Below the pieces are notes generated by a model, which worked only from the letters and a program-made list of their open reading frames with translations, did no database searches and was not told the origin of the DNA. This document shows, piece after piece, positions 35,752 through 45,380 of a stretch of DNA of 63,055 nt. Numbering within the stretch: position 1 is the first letter of the stretch; each line of letters begins with the position of its first letter. Source of the DNA: an uncultured Bacteroidales bacterium (GTDB taxonomy: Bacteria > Bacteroidota > Bacteroidia > Bacteroidales > Bacteroidaceae); assembly GCA_937898885.1 (NCBI GenBank), contig CALDKD010000120.1, positions 1 to 63,055 of the forward strand, written 5' to 3'. The position numbers and the translations under genes were made by a program.

Positions 35752-37110
35752 TCAGATGAATGTCGTTTTTCTGAAGATAATTGTCAGATAGACGCTACGT
35801 GCCACAAGGTGTGCGAAATATGCTCCCATAAGAAGGTGTATGCAGTTCTCGCCACTGTCCAGTCCGGAATTTCTCAAGACAGGTAATCCTGTAAGCCATA
35901 CAGCCAGAAATGCTGCTACAGACCATAGCATTGCATTGCGAATCTGCACCGATGCTGTGGCTCCGATGTATATGCCGTCCCAGGTAAAGGCAACCACACC
36001 GAGCAGAGGCATAAACAAAAGCCACAGCAGGAACTGACGGCCGCATTCAACCACTGCCGCATCGGAAGTCATTATCTGCAACATCCAGGTGCCGCCAATG
36101 TAGTATATCCCAATAAACAGAACTGCTATGGAGATGCTCCATACGAACACCCATAGTATGGTACTTTTAAGACCATCACTGTCGCGTGCGCCGATGTATT
36201 TGCCTGTCATCGCCTCGGCGGCGTATGCGAAACCATCTGTAAAATAAGAGAATATCATGAGCAGTCTCATCATAATGGAGGCGGATGCCAGCAAAAGGTC
36301 TCCGTATTGTGCTGATATCACTGTATAGCCTATGTATATGGCAATGAAACAGACAGAGCGTATGAACAAGTTGCGGTTCATTGTCATAAACCGGCGGGTG
36401 TCGCTGTCCCAAAGCGATGCGACGGCTTCAGCGAGCCTGTATCCTGCGAACACATCCTTGTATTTTATTGCGATGATTACTGACGATGTGGCTAGTCCTG
36501 AATATTGTGCAAGCACGGTTCCCGCCGCTATTCCCGTGAAACCGAGTCCGTGCCATCTGCCTATTCCTGCCGCCAGCACTATGCTTGCCAGAATATTCAC
36601 ACCGTTCACAACTAAGTCCAGAATCATTGAGCTTACGCTGTCCTGCATTCCTATCATCCATCCCTTCATTGCCATCAGGCCTAATGTGGCAGGGGCAGCC
36701 CAAATCCTTATATAGAAGTATCGTGATGCCAGCTCGCGTACCTGTGGCGTGCAGTCAATGAAGAGGAATGCGAATTGTACGAAGAGCCATTGTATCAGGA
36801 TAAGTATGGCCGCAATGGAGAGTGACAGCCCCATACTGCGGCTAAGAATCCTGCGGCACTCGCCGTTGTCGCCACGGCCGTATGCCTGTGCTGTCAGACC
36901 GCCTGTACTGACTCTGAGAAAACCGAAATTCCAGTAGAGTAAGTCAAAAAGCATCGAGCCGATGGATATTCCGCCTATCAGCGTGGCGGCATTCGCGTCA
37001 AGATGGCCTGCCACAGCTATATCCACCATTCCGACAAGTGGCACGGTTATGTTGGCAAGGATGCTGGGAATGGCAAGCTTTAATATTTCTTTGTTAATGT
37101 TCCTGCTCAT
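35752..37110 (-). CDS. MATE-family efflux transporter (DinF-like)
   Basis: This 452-residue protein has twelve hydrophobic spans and the MATE N-terminal block (KEILKLAIPSILANITVPLVGMVDIAVAG), followed by FGFLRVSTGGLTAQAYGRGD, typical of the DinF branch. It should exchange Na+ or H+ for drugs or metabolites. A -7-like TAATTTTG on the minus strand (37125-37118) lies only 7 bp before the start, so the leader would be extremely short if that promoter is real. Confidence 0.92.
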   Translation of the reverse strand: MSRNINKEILKLAIPSILANITVPLVGMVDIAVAGHLDANAATLIGGISIGSMLFDLLYWNFGFLRVSTGGLTAQAYGRGDNGECRRILSRSMGLSLSIAAILILIQWLFVQFAFLFIDCTPQVRELASRYFYIRIWAAPATLGLMAMKGWMIGMQDSVSSMILDLVVNGVNILASIVLAAGIGRWHGLGFTGIAAGTVLAQYSGLATSSVIIAIKYKDVFAGYRLAEAVASLWDSDTRRFMTMNRNLFIRSVCFIAIYIGYTVISAQYGDLLLASASIMMRLLMIFSYFTDGFAYAAEAMTGKYIGARDSDGLKSTILWVFVWSISIAVLFIGIYYIGGTWMLQIMTSDAAVVECGRQFLLWLLFMPLLGVVAFTWDGIYIGATASVQIRNAMLWSVAAFLAVWLTGLPVLRNSGLDSGENCIHLLMGAYFAHLVARSVYLTIIFRKTTFI

Positions 37111-37114
37111 CGGA

Positions 37115-37145
37115 TTGCAAAATTACTTTGTTTTTGGTATATTCG
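37115..37145 (+). promoter_or_regulatory. Promoter of the OPT transporter gene
   Basis: TTG at 37115-37117 and TATATTCG at 37138-37145 are 20 bases apart and close to the Bacteroidota consensus; the OPT start follows 30 bases later. The gap is shared with the divergent MATE gene. Confidence 0.6.
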
Positions 37146-37175
37146 CAGGTTCAAAGAGAAAGTAATAATAAGAAT

Positions 37176-39170
37176 ATGGAAGAAGAGAAGAAAACGATTG
37201 AGTTGCCGGAGAATGCCGGACGTGAGCTTCGCGAGGGTGAGGAATACGAGCCTGTGATGTCGCCCAAGAAGGTGTTTCCAGAGGCCAATATGTGGTCTGT
37301 AGGGTGGGGAATCCTTATGGCTATACTGTTCTCGGCTGCCGCAGCATATCTGGGCCTGAAAGTGGGGCAGGTCTTTGAGGCCGCTATTCCTATCGCCATT
37401 ATAGCCGTAGGCGTGTCAAGTGTGGCAAAGCGCAAGAATGCTCTTGGTGAGAATGTGATCATCCAGTCCATAGGAGCCTGCTCTGGCGTTATTGTAGCCG
37501 GTGCCATCTTTACCCTCCCGGCTTTGTACATACTTCAGGCAAAGTATCCGGATATGACAGTGAACTTTATGCAGGTGTTCCTTGCATCGCTGCTTGGAGG
37601 TATTCTCGGTATTCTTTTCCTGATACCTTTCCGCAAGTATTTCGTGAAGGATATGCACGGAAAGTATCCTTTCCCTGAGGCCACGGCCACCACTCAGGTG
37701 CTTATCTCAGGAGAGAAGGGCGCCGGACAGGCCAAGCCGCTCATCGTGGCAGGTCTGATAGGCGGTATCTATGATTTCCTGGTTGCCACTCTGGGCACCT
37801 GGACAGAGGTGTTCTCAACACGTGTATGCAAGTGGGGCGCCGCTCTGGCCACCAAGGCCAAGCTCGTGTTCAGCATCAATACAGGCGCCGCAGTTCTTGG
37901 CTTAGGATACATTGTAGGACTCAAGTATGCCTGCATCATTGCGGCAGGCTCGGCAGTGGTCTGGTTCATCATCGTGCCTCTGCTCCCATTGCTTGGCGAT
38001 ACATTCCTGCAGACACTTAACCCTGCTGTCACAGCACCTGTGGCGGGAATGGAGCCGGAGGTTATATTCACGAGCTATGCTCGCCACATCGGCATCGGCG
38101 GCATCGCCATGGCCGGAATTCTGGGCATCATCAAGTCGTGGCCGGTGATCAAGAGCGCTGTAGGCCTTGCCGGACGCGAGCTTAAGGGAAACAAGGATGC
38201 GGCCACTGTGGAGATTCCACGTACTCAGCGTGACCTTCCTATGAAGATAGTAATAATAGGTATTGTCGCAGCTTTGATAGCTGTATTCCTGTTCTTCTAT
38301 TTCGGCGTAATGGACTTCAATCTGCTTCACGCTGTGGTAGGTATTCTGGTTGTAGGCATAATAGCATTCCTGTTCACGACAGTGGCTGCAAACGCCATTG
38401 CCATCGTAGGCACCAATCCTGTGTCTGGAATGACCCTGATGACGCTTATCCTGGCATCGGTCATAATGGTTGCCGTTGGTTTGAAAGGCTCTGCCGGAAT
38501 AGTATCAGCACTGATAATGGGTGGCGTTGTATGTACCGCATTATCAATGGCTGGTGGATTCATAACTGACTTGAAGATAGGTTATTGGTTAGGATCTACT
38601 CCAGCAGTGCAGCAGGGTTGGAAGTTCCTTGGCACACTTGTGTCGGCTCTTACTGTAGGTGGCGTGCTGATCATCCTGAACAAGACCTACGGCTTTGTGG
38701 GCGACAATGCTCTTGTGGCTCCTCAGGCCAATGCCATGGCGGCTGTTATTGACCCTCTGATGTCTGGAACCGGCGCACCATGGTGGCTTTATGCTACCGG
38801 TGCGGTAATTGCGCTGATTCTGAATTTCTGCCACGTGCCGGCACTGGCCTTTGCTTTGGGTATGTTCATTCCGTTCAATCTGAATATTCCATTGGTGGTA
38901 GGCGGTCTTATCAACTGGTATGTTGGAAGCCGCTCAAAAGATGCCAGACTCAATAACGCACGCACCGAGCATGGTACCCTTATCGCATCTGGCTTCATTG
39001 CCGGTGGCGCGCTGATGGGTGTTGTAAGCGCTGCCTTGCGCTTTGCCGGACTGGACCTTACACTGACCAATTGGGTTGAGACATCGTGGGCTGAATGGCT
39101 TTCACTTGCGATGTATATCGCATTGATTATCTGGTTTGTAAGGTCGGTGCTCAAACGTAAGGATATTTGA
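37176..39170 (+). CDS. OPT-family oligopeptide transporter
   Basis: I chose ATG 37176 (MEEEKKTIELPEN), the first ATG after the promoter; a TTG at 37128 would overlap the promoter. The 664-residue protein has many membrane spans and OPT-family features such as MWSVGWGILMAILFSAAAAYLG, GNDGVV-like glycine-rich spans and the GNPVSGM-like TNPVSGMTLMTL motif. It should import small peptides or metal chelates by proton symport. The family is common in Bacteroidota. Confidence 0.93.
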   Translation: MEEEKKTIELPENAGRELREGEEYEPVMSPKKVFPEANMWSVGWGILMAILFSAAAAYLGLKVGQVFEAAIPIAIIAVGVSSVAKRKNALGENVIIQSIGACSGVIVAGAIFTLPALYILQAKYPDMTVNFMQVFLASLLGGILGILFLIPFRKYFVKDMHGKYPFPEATATTQVLISGEKGAGQAKPLIVAGLIGGIYDFLVATLGTWTEVFSTRVCKWGAALATKAKLVFSINTGAAVLGLGYIVGLKYACIIAAGSAVVWFIIVPLLPLLGDTFLQTLNPAVTAPVAGMEPEVIFTSYARHIGIGGIAMAGILGIIKSWPVIKSAVGLAGRELKGNKDAATVEIPRTQRDLPMKIVIIGIVAALIAVFLFFYFGVMDFNLLHAVVGILVVGIIAFLFTTVAANAIAIVGTNPVSGMTLMTLILASVIMVAVGLKGSAGIVSALIMGGVVCTALSMAGGFITDLKIGYWLGSTPAVQQGWKFLGTLVSALTVGGVLIILNKTYGFVGDNALVAPQANAMAAVIDPLMSGTGAPWWLYATGAVIALILNFCHVPALAFALGMFIPFNLNIPLVVGGLINWYVGSRSKDARLNNARTEHGTLIASGFIAGGALMGVVSAALRFAGLDLTLTNWVETSWAEWLSLAMYIALIIWFVRSVLKRKDI

Positions 39171-39218
39171 TTCCACGGTTGCGGGATTAATTGTTTTGAA
39201 CTAGATTAAATTATAGAT

Positions 39219-40733
39219 ATGTCAGAGATTAAGGGACACGTGGCACAGATAATCGGTCCGGTAATCGATATAGCATTCGAAGGGGCGGGCCTTGATCTGC
39301 CGTCAATCCACGATGCGTTGGAGATTATACGTGATGATGGCCGTCGTCTTCTTGTAGAGGTGCAGCAGCATATTGGCGAGAATATGGTAAGGACTGTGGC
39401 TATGGACCTTACCACGGGCTTGCATCGTGGAATGGAGGCCCGTGCGTTGGGATCTCCCATTACGATGCCTGTAGGAAAGCAGATTAAGGGACGTATGATG
39501 AATGTTACAGGCGATCCTATTGATGATCTGAGACCTCTTGATATGCAGGGAGCATTCCCGATTCATCGTGAGCCGCCTAAGTTTGAGGAACTCTCCACGG
39601 TAGAGGAGGTTCTTTTCACAGGCATCAAGGTTATTGATCTTCTGGAACCATACTGCAAGGGTGGAAAGATTGGCTTGTTCGGTGGAGCCGGTGTGGGTAA
39701 GACCGTGCTGATAATGGAGCTTATCAACAACATCGCCAAGAAGAACAATGGCTTTTCCGTGTTTGCGGGAGTGGGAGAGCGTACCCGCGAGGGAAACGAC
39801 CTTCTGCGTGAGATGATAGAGTCTGGCGTAATAAAGTATGGCGATGCTTTCCGTGAGAGTATGGAGAAAGGCGAGTGGGACCTGTCAAAAGTTGATTACG
39901 ATGAGGTTGCCAAGTCGCAGGCCACTCTGGTCTATGGGCAGATGAATGAGCCGCCAGGAGCACGTTCCTCAGTGGCGTTGTCCGGCCTTACCGTGGCAGA
40001 GTCATTCCGTGATGGCGCCGGAAGCGATGGCGCGTACAGCGATATCCTGTTCTTTATAGACAACATCTTCCGATTCACTCAGGCCGGCTCGGAGGTGTCC
40101 GCACTTCTGGGGCGTATGCCATCGGCAGTTGGATACCAGCCGACACTGGCTTCTGAAATGGGAAAAATGCAGGAGAGAATCACTTCAACCATACACGGGT
40201 CAATTACCTCAGTGCAAGCGGTTTATGTGCCTGCTGACGACTTGACTGACCCGGCTCCTGCCACAACATTCTCACACCTTGACGCTACTACTGTTTTAAG
40301 CCGTAAGATTGCCGAGCTGGGCATCTATCCGGCCGTTGACCCGCTGGAGTCAACATCGCGTATCCTGGACCCGAATATTGTTGGAAAGAAGCATTACGAT
40401 ACAGCGCAGCGCGTTATCCAGATACTTCAGCGCTATAATGAGCTGCAGGATATCATCTCCATTCTTGGAATGGATGAGCTGTCAGACGATGACAAACTCG
40501 TTGTGGCACGTGCAAGACGTGTCCAGCGCTTCCTGTCGCAACCGTTCTCTGTGGCAGAGCAGTTCACAGGTGTTCCCGGTGTGATGGTAAGCATTGACGA
40601 GACTATACGTGGTTTCAATATGATACTGGACGGTGAGGTTGATAATCTTCCCGAGCAGGTATTCCTGAATGTAGGTACCATAGATGAGGCCATTGAGAAA
40701 GGCCGTAAACTTCTGGAGGAGGCTGGTGCCTGA
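39219..40733 (+). CDS. atpD: ATP synthase F1 subunit beta
   Basis: This 504-residue catalytic subunit has the P-loop GGAGVGKTV, the catalytic Glu of GERTREGNDL, and the Walker B region SDILFFIDNIFRFTQAGSE. The opening HVAQIIGPVIDIAFE is typical. It heads the ATP synthase operon, which has the order D, C, orf128, B, E, F, H, A, G seen in other Bacteroidota rather than the E. coli order. Its stop overlaps the atpC start (ATGATGA). Confidence 0.98.
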   Translation: MSEIKGHVAQIIGPVIDIAFEGAGLDLPSIHDALEIIRDDGRRLLVEVQQHIGENMVRTVAMDLTTGLHRGMEARALGSPITMPVGKQIKGRMMNVTGDPIDDLRPLDMQGAFPIHREPPKFEELSTVEEVLFTGIKVIDLLEPYCKGGKIGLFGGAGVGKTVLIMELINNIAKKNNGFSVFAGVGERTREGNDLLREMIESGVIKYGDAFRESMEKGEWDLSKVDYDEVAKSQATLVYGQMNEPPGARSSVALSGLTVAESFRDGAGSDGAYSDILFFIDNIFRFTQAGSEVSALLGRMPSAVGYQPTLASEMGKMQERITSTIHGSITSVQAVYVPADDLTDPAPATTFSHLDATTVLSRKIAELGIYPAVDPLESTSRILDPNIVGKKHYDTAQRVIQILQRYNELQDIISILGMDELSDDDKLVVARARRVQRFLSQPFSVAEQFTGVPGVMVSIDETIRGFNMILDGEVDNLPEQVFLNVGTIDEAIEKGRKLLEEAGA

Positions 40734-40981
40734 TGATGGCTATGTTGAGCGTCAGAATTCTAACACCGACGGGAGTCCTTTTTGAGGGAGAGGCTCTGAG
40801 CGTCACACTTCCAGGAGTGCTTGGCAGTTTCACTGTCCTGGACAGACACGCGCCATTGATTTCGGCTCTTGATGCGGGAACAGTGGTTTGCAAGACCGCG
40901 AACGGGGTGGAGAAGTATGGCGCAAAGGGTGGATTCGCTAAAGTGGAGGATAACTTGATATCAGTTTGCTTGGAACAATGA
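40733..40981 (+). CDS. atpC: ATP synthase F1 subunit epsilon, short form
   Basis: This 82-residue epsilon subunit contains only the N-terminal beta-sandwich (VRILTPTGVLFEGEALSVTLPG...GSFTVLDRHAPLIS). The C-terminal two-helix domain that inhibits hydrolysis in longer homologues is absent. The gene overlaps atpD at the start and orf128 at the stop (ATGA), so the loss of the C-terminal domain is not caused by a frame error. Confidence 0.95.
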   Translation: MMAMLSVRILTPTGVLFEGEALSVTLPGVLGSFTVLDRHAPLISALDAGTVVCKTANGVEKYGAKGGFAKVEDNLISVCLEQ

Positions 40982-41364
40982 GAGGCTTTAAGTGGTTCAT
41001 AATTAATTATCTGGCTCTGATATCACTGCTTACGGTGATATCGGTAGTCTCTTTTAGGTTGTTTTTGCCCGCCCAATACCCGCCTTTGCTCTTTCTTGTG
41101 CCGGTTTTCTTTGTCCTGATGCTTGGTGTGATGGTATATATCAATAAAAGAATTGAGAAGAAAGGCAAACCTGCTTACTTTTTCATTATGATTTACCGTC
41201 CTGTCAGGCTACTGCTTCTTATGCTTTTTGTGCTTGCGTACATATTTCTTGTCAGGACTTACATCATACCTTTCTTATCGGTATTCGCCATTTTCTATGT
41301 GGCGCTTCTGGTATATGAGACCATTTATTTAATGAAATCAACTAAAACAGGTGTGTCGGAATGA
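40978..41364 (+). CDS. AtpI-like membrane protein in the ATP synthase operon
   Basis: I chose ATG 40978, which overlaps the atpC stop (ATGA). The 128-residue protein has four predicted membrane spans and a basic loop (RIEKKGK). It sits where a short hydrophobic gene precedes atpB, like atpI, but shares no clear sequence motif with it. A role in c-ring or Fo assembly is an inference from position. The stop overlaps the atpB start by 4 bases. Confidence 0.82.
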   Translation: MRGFKWFIINYLALISLLTVISVVSFRLFLPAQYPPLLFLVPVFFVLMLGVMVYINKRIEKKGKPAYFFIMIYRPVRLLLLMLFVLAYIFLVRTYIIPFLSVFAIFYVALLVYETIYLMKSTKTGVSE

Positions 41365-42437
41365 GAAGGATTCTGCTCATATTGTCATTTATGATGCTTT
41401 GCATCTGGCCCGCATACGCAATGGACGCCAATGACGGTGAGAAAGAGCCTGTTGATGCAAAGAAGGTGATTTTCGAGCATTTGAGAGACTCGTACGAGTG
41501 GCATATCATTACCATAGGACAGAAGGAAATCAGCCTTCACCTTCCTGTAATCCTGCATAGCCAATATACTGGTTGGCACCTCTTTATGTCCAGTAAGCTA
41601 AAGGGATGCGACAACTATGAGGGCTTCTATATCTGTACTTCCGGAGTAAAGGAGGGAAAGATTGTTGAGAAGGCTCCAGACGGCACTGAGGTGCGTCCGT
41701 TTGACCTGTCGCTTACCAAAGTAGCACTGGGCATAATCATAAGCAGTCTGCTGCTGCTTTGCATCATTATGTATTGTGCCAGATGGTACAGTAGGCACGG
41801 GCCGTCTGACTCACCTCCAAAAGGCTTTGTTGGGCTTATTGAATATGTCTCAATGATGATTGTGGATGATGTCATCAAGCCTGCGGTTGGCAAGGACTAT
41901 AAGCGCTTCACGCCTCTGCTGCTGTCACTGTTCTACTTCATCCTGATTAATAACCTGATGGGGCTTATTCCAATCTTCCCGGCGGGTGCAAATGTCACTG
42001 GAAACATAGCTGTGACACTTACATTGGCATTAGTCACATTCTTTACAATCAATGTGCTGGGTACGCGGGACTACTGGAAGGAGATTCTGTGGCCTGATGT
42101 CCCGTTAGGGCTTAAGTGTCCGGTGCCGCTTATGCCGATTATAGAGGTATTCGGCATATTTACTAAACCTATCTCTCTGACAGTCCGTCTTTTTGCCAAT
42201 ATGACCGCAGGACACTCCATAATTCTTGCATTGACCTGCGTTATTTTCATAACGGCCAGGATGGGACCGTTTATCGGAGCGCCAATGTCGTTGGTGTCTA
42301 TTTGCTTTATGGTGTTTATGAACTGTCTGGAGTTGCTTGTGGCATACATTCAGGCGTATGTGTTCACAATGCTCTCCTCAATGTTCATAGGAATGTCCAG
42401 AGTGAGGGAAGAGAAAAATGATTTAACCAATAAATAG
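41361..42437 (+). CDS. atpB: ATP synthase Fo subunit a
   Basis: This 358-residue proton-channel subunit is longer than the E. coli protein. It has a cleavable signal-like N-terminus (MRRILLILSFMMLCIWPAYA) and an extra periplasmic segment of about 100 residues before the first conserved span, a trait I associate with Bacteroidota. The conserved Arg lies in ISLTVRLFANMTAGH, with LNNLMGLIP-like (INNLMGLIPIFP) upstream. Confidence 0.95.
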   Translation: MRRILLILSFMMLCIWPAYAMDANDGEKEPVDAKKVIFEHLRDSYEWHIITIGQKEISLHLPVILHSQYTGWHLFMSSKLKGCDNYEGFYICTSGVKEGKIVEKAPDGTEVRPFDLSLTKVALGIIISSLLLLCIIMYCARWYSRHGPSDSPPKGFVGLIEYVSMMIVDDVIKPAVGKDYKRFTPLLLSLFYFILINNLMGLIPIFPAGANVTGNIAVTLTLALVTFFTINVLGTRDYWKEILWPDVPLGLKCPVPLMPIIEVFGIFTKPISLTVRLFANMTAGHSIILALTCVIFITARMGPFIGAPMSLVSICFMVFMNCLELLVAYIQAYVFTMLSSMFIGMSRVREEKNDLTNK

Positions 42438-42444
42438 TATTATT

Positions 42445-42702
42445 ATGTTATTATTCACAGTATTACAGGCTGCAGCAGGTGTTTCCTTAGGAACATTCGG
42501 AGCTACTATGGGAGCAGCTATCGCCGCAGTTGGCGCAGGTATTGGTCTCGGTATTATAGGTAAGGCCGCAATGGAGTCAATCGCACGTCAGCCGGAGGCT
42601 GCCGGTGACATCCGAAGCTCTATGATTGTGATAGGCGCATTGGTAGAGGGCGTAGGCCTTTTCGCGGTGATTGCGTGTCTGATGGCTATATTCTTCGGAT
42701 AA
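42445..42702 (+). CDS. atpE: ATP synthase Fo subunit c
   Basis: This 85-residue hairpin has glycine-rich helix 1 (GAAIAAVGAGIGLGIIGKAA), polar loop ARQPEA, and the ion-binding Glu in helix 2 (GALVEGVGLFAV). Helix 1 lacks the Gln, and helix 2 lacks the Ser/Thr after Glu, found in sodium-binding c rings. A proton ring is therefore the better reading. Confidence 0.97.
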   Translation: MLLFTVLQAAAGVSLGTFGATMGAAIAAVGAGIGLGIIGKAAMESIARQPEAAGDIRSSMIVIGALVEGVGLFAVIACLMAIFFG

Positions 42703-42718
42703 CTGAAAGACTCTGGGG

Positions 42719-43222
42719 ATGGATCTTCTTATTCCGGAGACAGGAACTGTTATCTGGATGCTTCTTGCAGCCGGTATTGTCTTCTTTGTCCTTGTCAAAT
42801 GGGGTTTCCCTATGATAACGGGTATGGTAGATAAGCGTAACGACTATATAGACAAGTCATTGGCTGCTGCCAAGGCCGCCAATGAGAGGCTTGCCGGCAT
42901 TCAGAGTGAGTGCGACGAGCTTCTCAAGGAGACTCGTGCTGAGCAGGCGCGCATCATCAAGGAGGCAATGGAGCGTCGCGATGTCATAGTGCGTCAGGCT
43001 GAGGCCGATGCGCGTGAGTCTGCCGGCAAGATAGTTGAGGACGCGCGCGTCCAGATTGAGCACGAGCGCGATGAGGCCTTGCGCGGACTCCGCCGTCAGG
43101 TTGCGGAGATGTCGGTCCAGATAGCGGAGAAAGTAGTCCTGAAGGAACTGTCCGATAACGAGAGCCAGATGGCTATGATAGACCGTCTGGTAAGTGATAT
43201 TGACGAAAAGAGGAGAGAATGA
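42719..43222 (+). CDS. atpF: ATP synthase Fo subunit b
   Basis: This 167-residue protein has one N-terminal membrane span (VIWMLLAAGIVFFVLVKWGF) followed by a long charged coiled coil, the usual b-subunit layout forming the peripheral stalk. Its stop overlaps the atpH start. Confidence 0.95.
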   Translation: MDLLIPETGTVIWMLLAAGIVFFVLVKWGFPMITGMVDKRNDYIDKSLAAAKAANERLAGIQSECDELLKETRAEQARIIKEAMERRDVIVRQAEADARESAGKIVEDARVQIEHERDEALRGLRRQVAEMSVQIAEKVVLKELSDNESQMAMIDRLVSDIDEKRRE

Positions 43223-43785
43223 GCAGCGGAACTGTCTCTGTGAGATATGCAAAGGCGCTCCTGCAGTATGCCGAGGAGCAAGGCTGTCAGGCTGAGGTCT
43301 ATGACAGGATGCTTCAGCTCACGGCTTGTATCCGTCTGCTTCCTGACATTATGGGCAGATTGAATGACCCAACGGTCGGCATTGAGGATAAGGGCATGCT
43401 TCTGGCGGCAGCCGTGGCGGATTGCGATGGCAGGCCAGCATGTGCTCCACTTCAGGATTTCCTTAAACTCGTTGTCAGGAAGGGCAGGGCCGATGCGTTG
43501 CCTTTCATAGCATCGTCATATCGCAACTTATACAGGGACAGGTATGGCATAGTACCGGTGGAGCTTGTTACAGCTACTTCGGTAAATGATACTCAACGTA
43601 CTGAATTGAAGAAGTTTATCGGTGATAAAACAAACCGTACCGTTGAGTGGAGCGAAAGGGTTGACTCAAAGCTGATGGGCGGTTTTGTCCTTCAGGTTGA
43701 CGACTATCGTCTGGATGCCAGCGTGGCTCGCAGGCTGAGGATAATTGAAAAGGAATTGATTGAAAAGAACAGCAGAATCATATAA
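43219..43785 (+). CDS. atpH: ATP synthase F1 subunit delta
   Basis: This 188-residue subunit connects the peripheral stalk with the alpha-beta head. It has the typical start VSVRYAKALLQYAEEQG and C-terminal block KLMGGFVLQVDDYRLDASVARRL. It overlaps atpF and shares one base with atpA. Confidence 0.95.
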   Translation: MSSGTVSVRYAKALLQYAEEQGCQAEVYDRMLQLTACIRLLPDIMGRLNDPTVGIEDKGMLLAAAVADCDGRPACAPLQDFLKLVVRKGRADALPFIASSYRNLYRDRYGIVPVELVTATSVNDTQRTELKKFIGDKTNRTVEWSERVDSKLMGGFVLQVDDYRLDASVARRLRIIEKELIEKNSRII

Positions 43786-45371
43786 TGGCAAGCGGAATAA
43801 AGGCAAGCGAGGTGTCTGAGGTGCTTCTGGAGCAGCTTCGTGGCATAGACACCAGAGCTCAGTTTGAAGAGATAGGCACTGTCCTTCAGGTAAGCGACGG
43901 TGTAGCCCGGATATATGGCTTGAACAATGCAGAGGCCGATGAGCTCGTCGAGTTCGACAATGGAGTCAAAGCCATTGTGATGAATCTTGAGGAGGACAAT
44001 GTGGGCGCCATACTTCTTGGTCCTACAGACAAAATCAAGGAGGATATGAAAGTGCGTCGTACAGGTCGTATCGCATCAATCAACGTGAGCGAGTCAATGC
44101 TCGGTCGTGTCGTGAATCCGTTGGGAATGCCTCTCGACGGCAAGGGTGACATTGATGGTCCGTTCTTTGAGATGCCACTTGAGCGTAAGGCACCTGGTGT
44201 AGTGTTCCGCGAGCCGGTACATCAGCCTCTTCAGACTGGTCTGAGGGCAATTGATGCTATGATTCCTATCGGACGTGGCCAGCGTGAGCTCATCATTGGC
44301 GACCGCCAGACCGGAAAGACTGCCATCGCCATAGACACCATCATCAACCAGCGTGCCAATTACGAGGCTGGTGAGCCTGTCTATTGCATCTATGTGGCGG
44401 TAGGTCAGAAAGGCTCAACAGTAGCGACCATTGTCAACACATTGCGTCAGCACGGTGCTATGGACTATACCATCGTAGTGTCTGCCACTGCTGCCGATCC
44501 CGCCGCCCTGCAGTACTATGCTCCTCTTGCCGGTGCTGCCATCGGTGAGTATTTCCGCGATACCGGCCGTCACGCCCTTGTGGTTTACGACGACCTTTCA
44601 AAACAAGCTGTGGCGTATCGCGAGGTATCGCTTATCCTAAGGCGTCCTTCCGGCCGTGAGGCATATCCTGGTGATATCTTCTATCTGCACTCACGTCTTC
44701 TGGAGCGTGCTGCCAAGATAATCAGCCAGCAGGATGTGGCCGAGAAGATGAATGACCTGCCGCCATCATTGCAGGGACATGTAAAGGGAGGGGGCTCACT
44801 TACCGCACTTCCTATCATCGAGACACAGGCTGGCGACGTATCAGCGTATATTCCTACCAACGTGATTTCCATCACCGACGGTCAGATATACCTTGAGACC
44901 AGCCTTTTCAACCAGGGATTCCGTCCGGCTGTCAACGTTGGTATCTCGGTATCGCGTGTTGGTGGAAACGCACAGATAAAGTCTATGAAAAAGGTGGCTG
45001 GCACGCTGAAGATAGCGCAGGCACAGTATCGCGAGCTTGAGGCCTTCTCCAAGTTCAGCAGCGATATGGATCCTGTCACAGCCATGACCCTTGACCGTGG
45101 CCGTAAGAACAACCGTCTGCTTGTGCAGCCGCAGTATTCACCAATGCCGGTAGGCGAGCAGATTGCCGTGCTGTATTGCGGTATCAACGGCCTGCTCAAG
45201 AACGTGCCGCTGGATAAGGTTACCGATTTCCAGGAACATTTCGTGCAGCTTATTAAGGCAAAGCACGCTGACGATATCATTGCGGTTCTGGCATCAGGAC
45301 AGATGAGCGAGCAGGTAGGCGAGCTTATCAAGGCTGCGGCAAGTCAGGCCATTGATGAATTGGGCATATAA
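43785..45371 (+). CDS. atpA: ATP synthase F1 subunit alpha
   Basis: This 528-residue non-catalytic nucleotide-binding subunit has the P-loop GDRQTGKTAIA and LVVYDDLSKQAVAYREVSL, plus the arginine finger region VSRVGGNAQIKSMKKVAG. The start overlaps the atpH stop by one base. Full length. Confidence 0.98.
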   Translation: MASGIKASEVSEVLLEQLRGIDTRAQFEEIGTVLQVSDGVARIYGLNNAEADELVEFDNGVKAIVMNLEEDNVGAILLGPTDKIKEDMKVRRTGRIASINVSESMLGRVVNPLGMPLDGKGDIDGPFFEMPLERKAPGVVFREPVHQPLQTGLRAIDAMIPIGRGQRELIIGDRQTGKTAIAIDTIINQRANYEAGEPVYCIYVAVGQKGSTVATIVNTLRQHGAMDYTIVVSATAADPAALQYYAPLAGAAIGEYFRDTGRHALVVYDDLSKQAVAYREVSLILRRPSGREAYPGDIFYLHSRLLERAAKIISQQDVAEKMNDLPPSLQGHVKGGGSLTALPIIETQAGDVSAYIPTNVISITDGQIYLETSLFNQGFRPAVNVGISVSRVGGNAQIKSMKKVAGTLKIAQAQYRELEAFSKFSSDMDPVTAMTLDRGRKNNRLLVQPQYSPMPVGEQIAVLYCGINGLLKNVPLDKVTDFQEHFVQLIKAKHADDIIAVLASGQMSEQVGELIKAAASQAIDELGI

Positions 45372-45380
45372 CAGAGTGAG

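Noticed and set aside
42445..42702. Sodium-driven ATP synthase
   Set aside because: The c subunit lacks the helix-1 Gln and the Ser/Thr following the helix-2 Glu that define sodium-binding rings.
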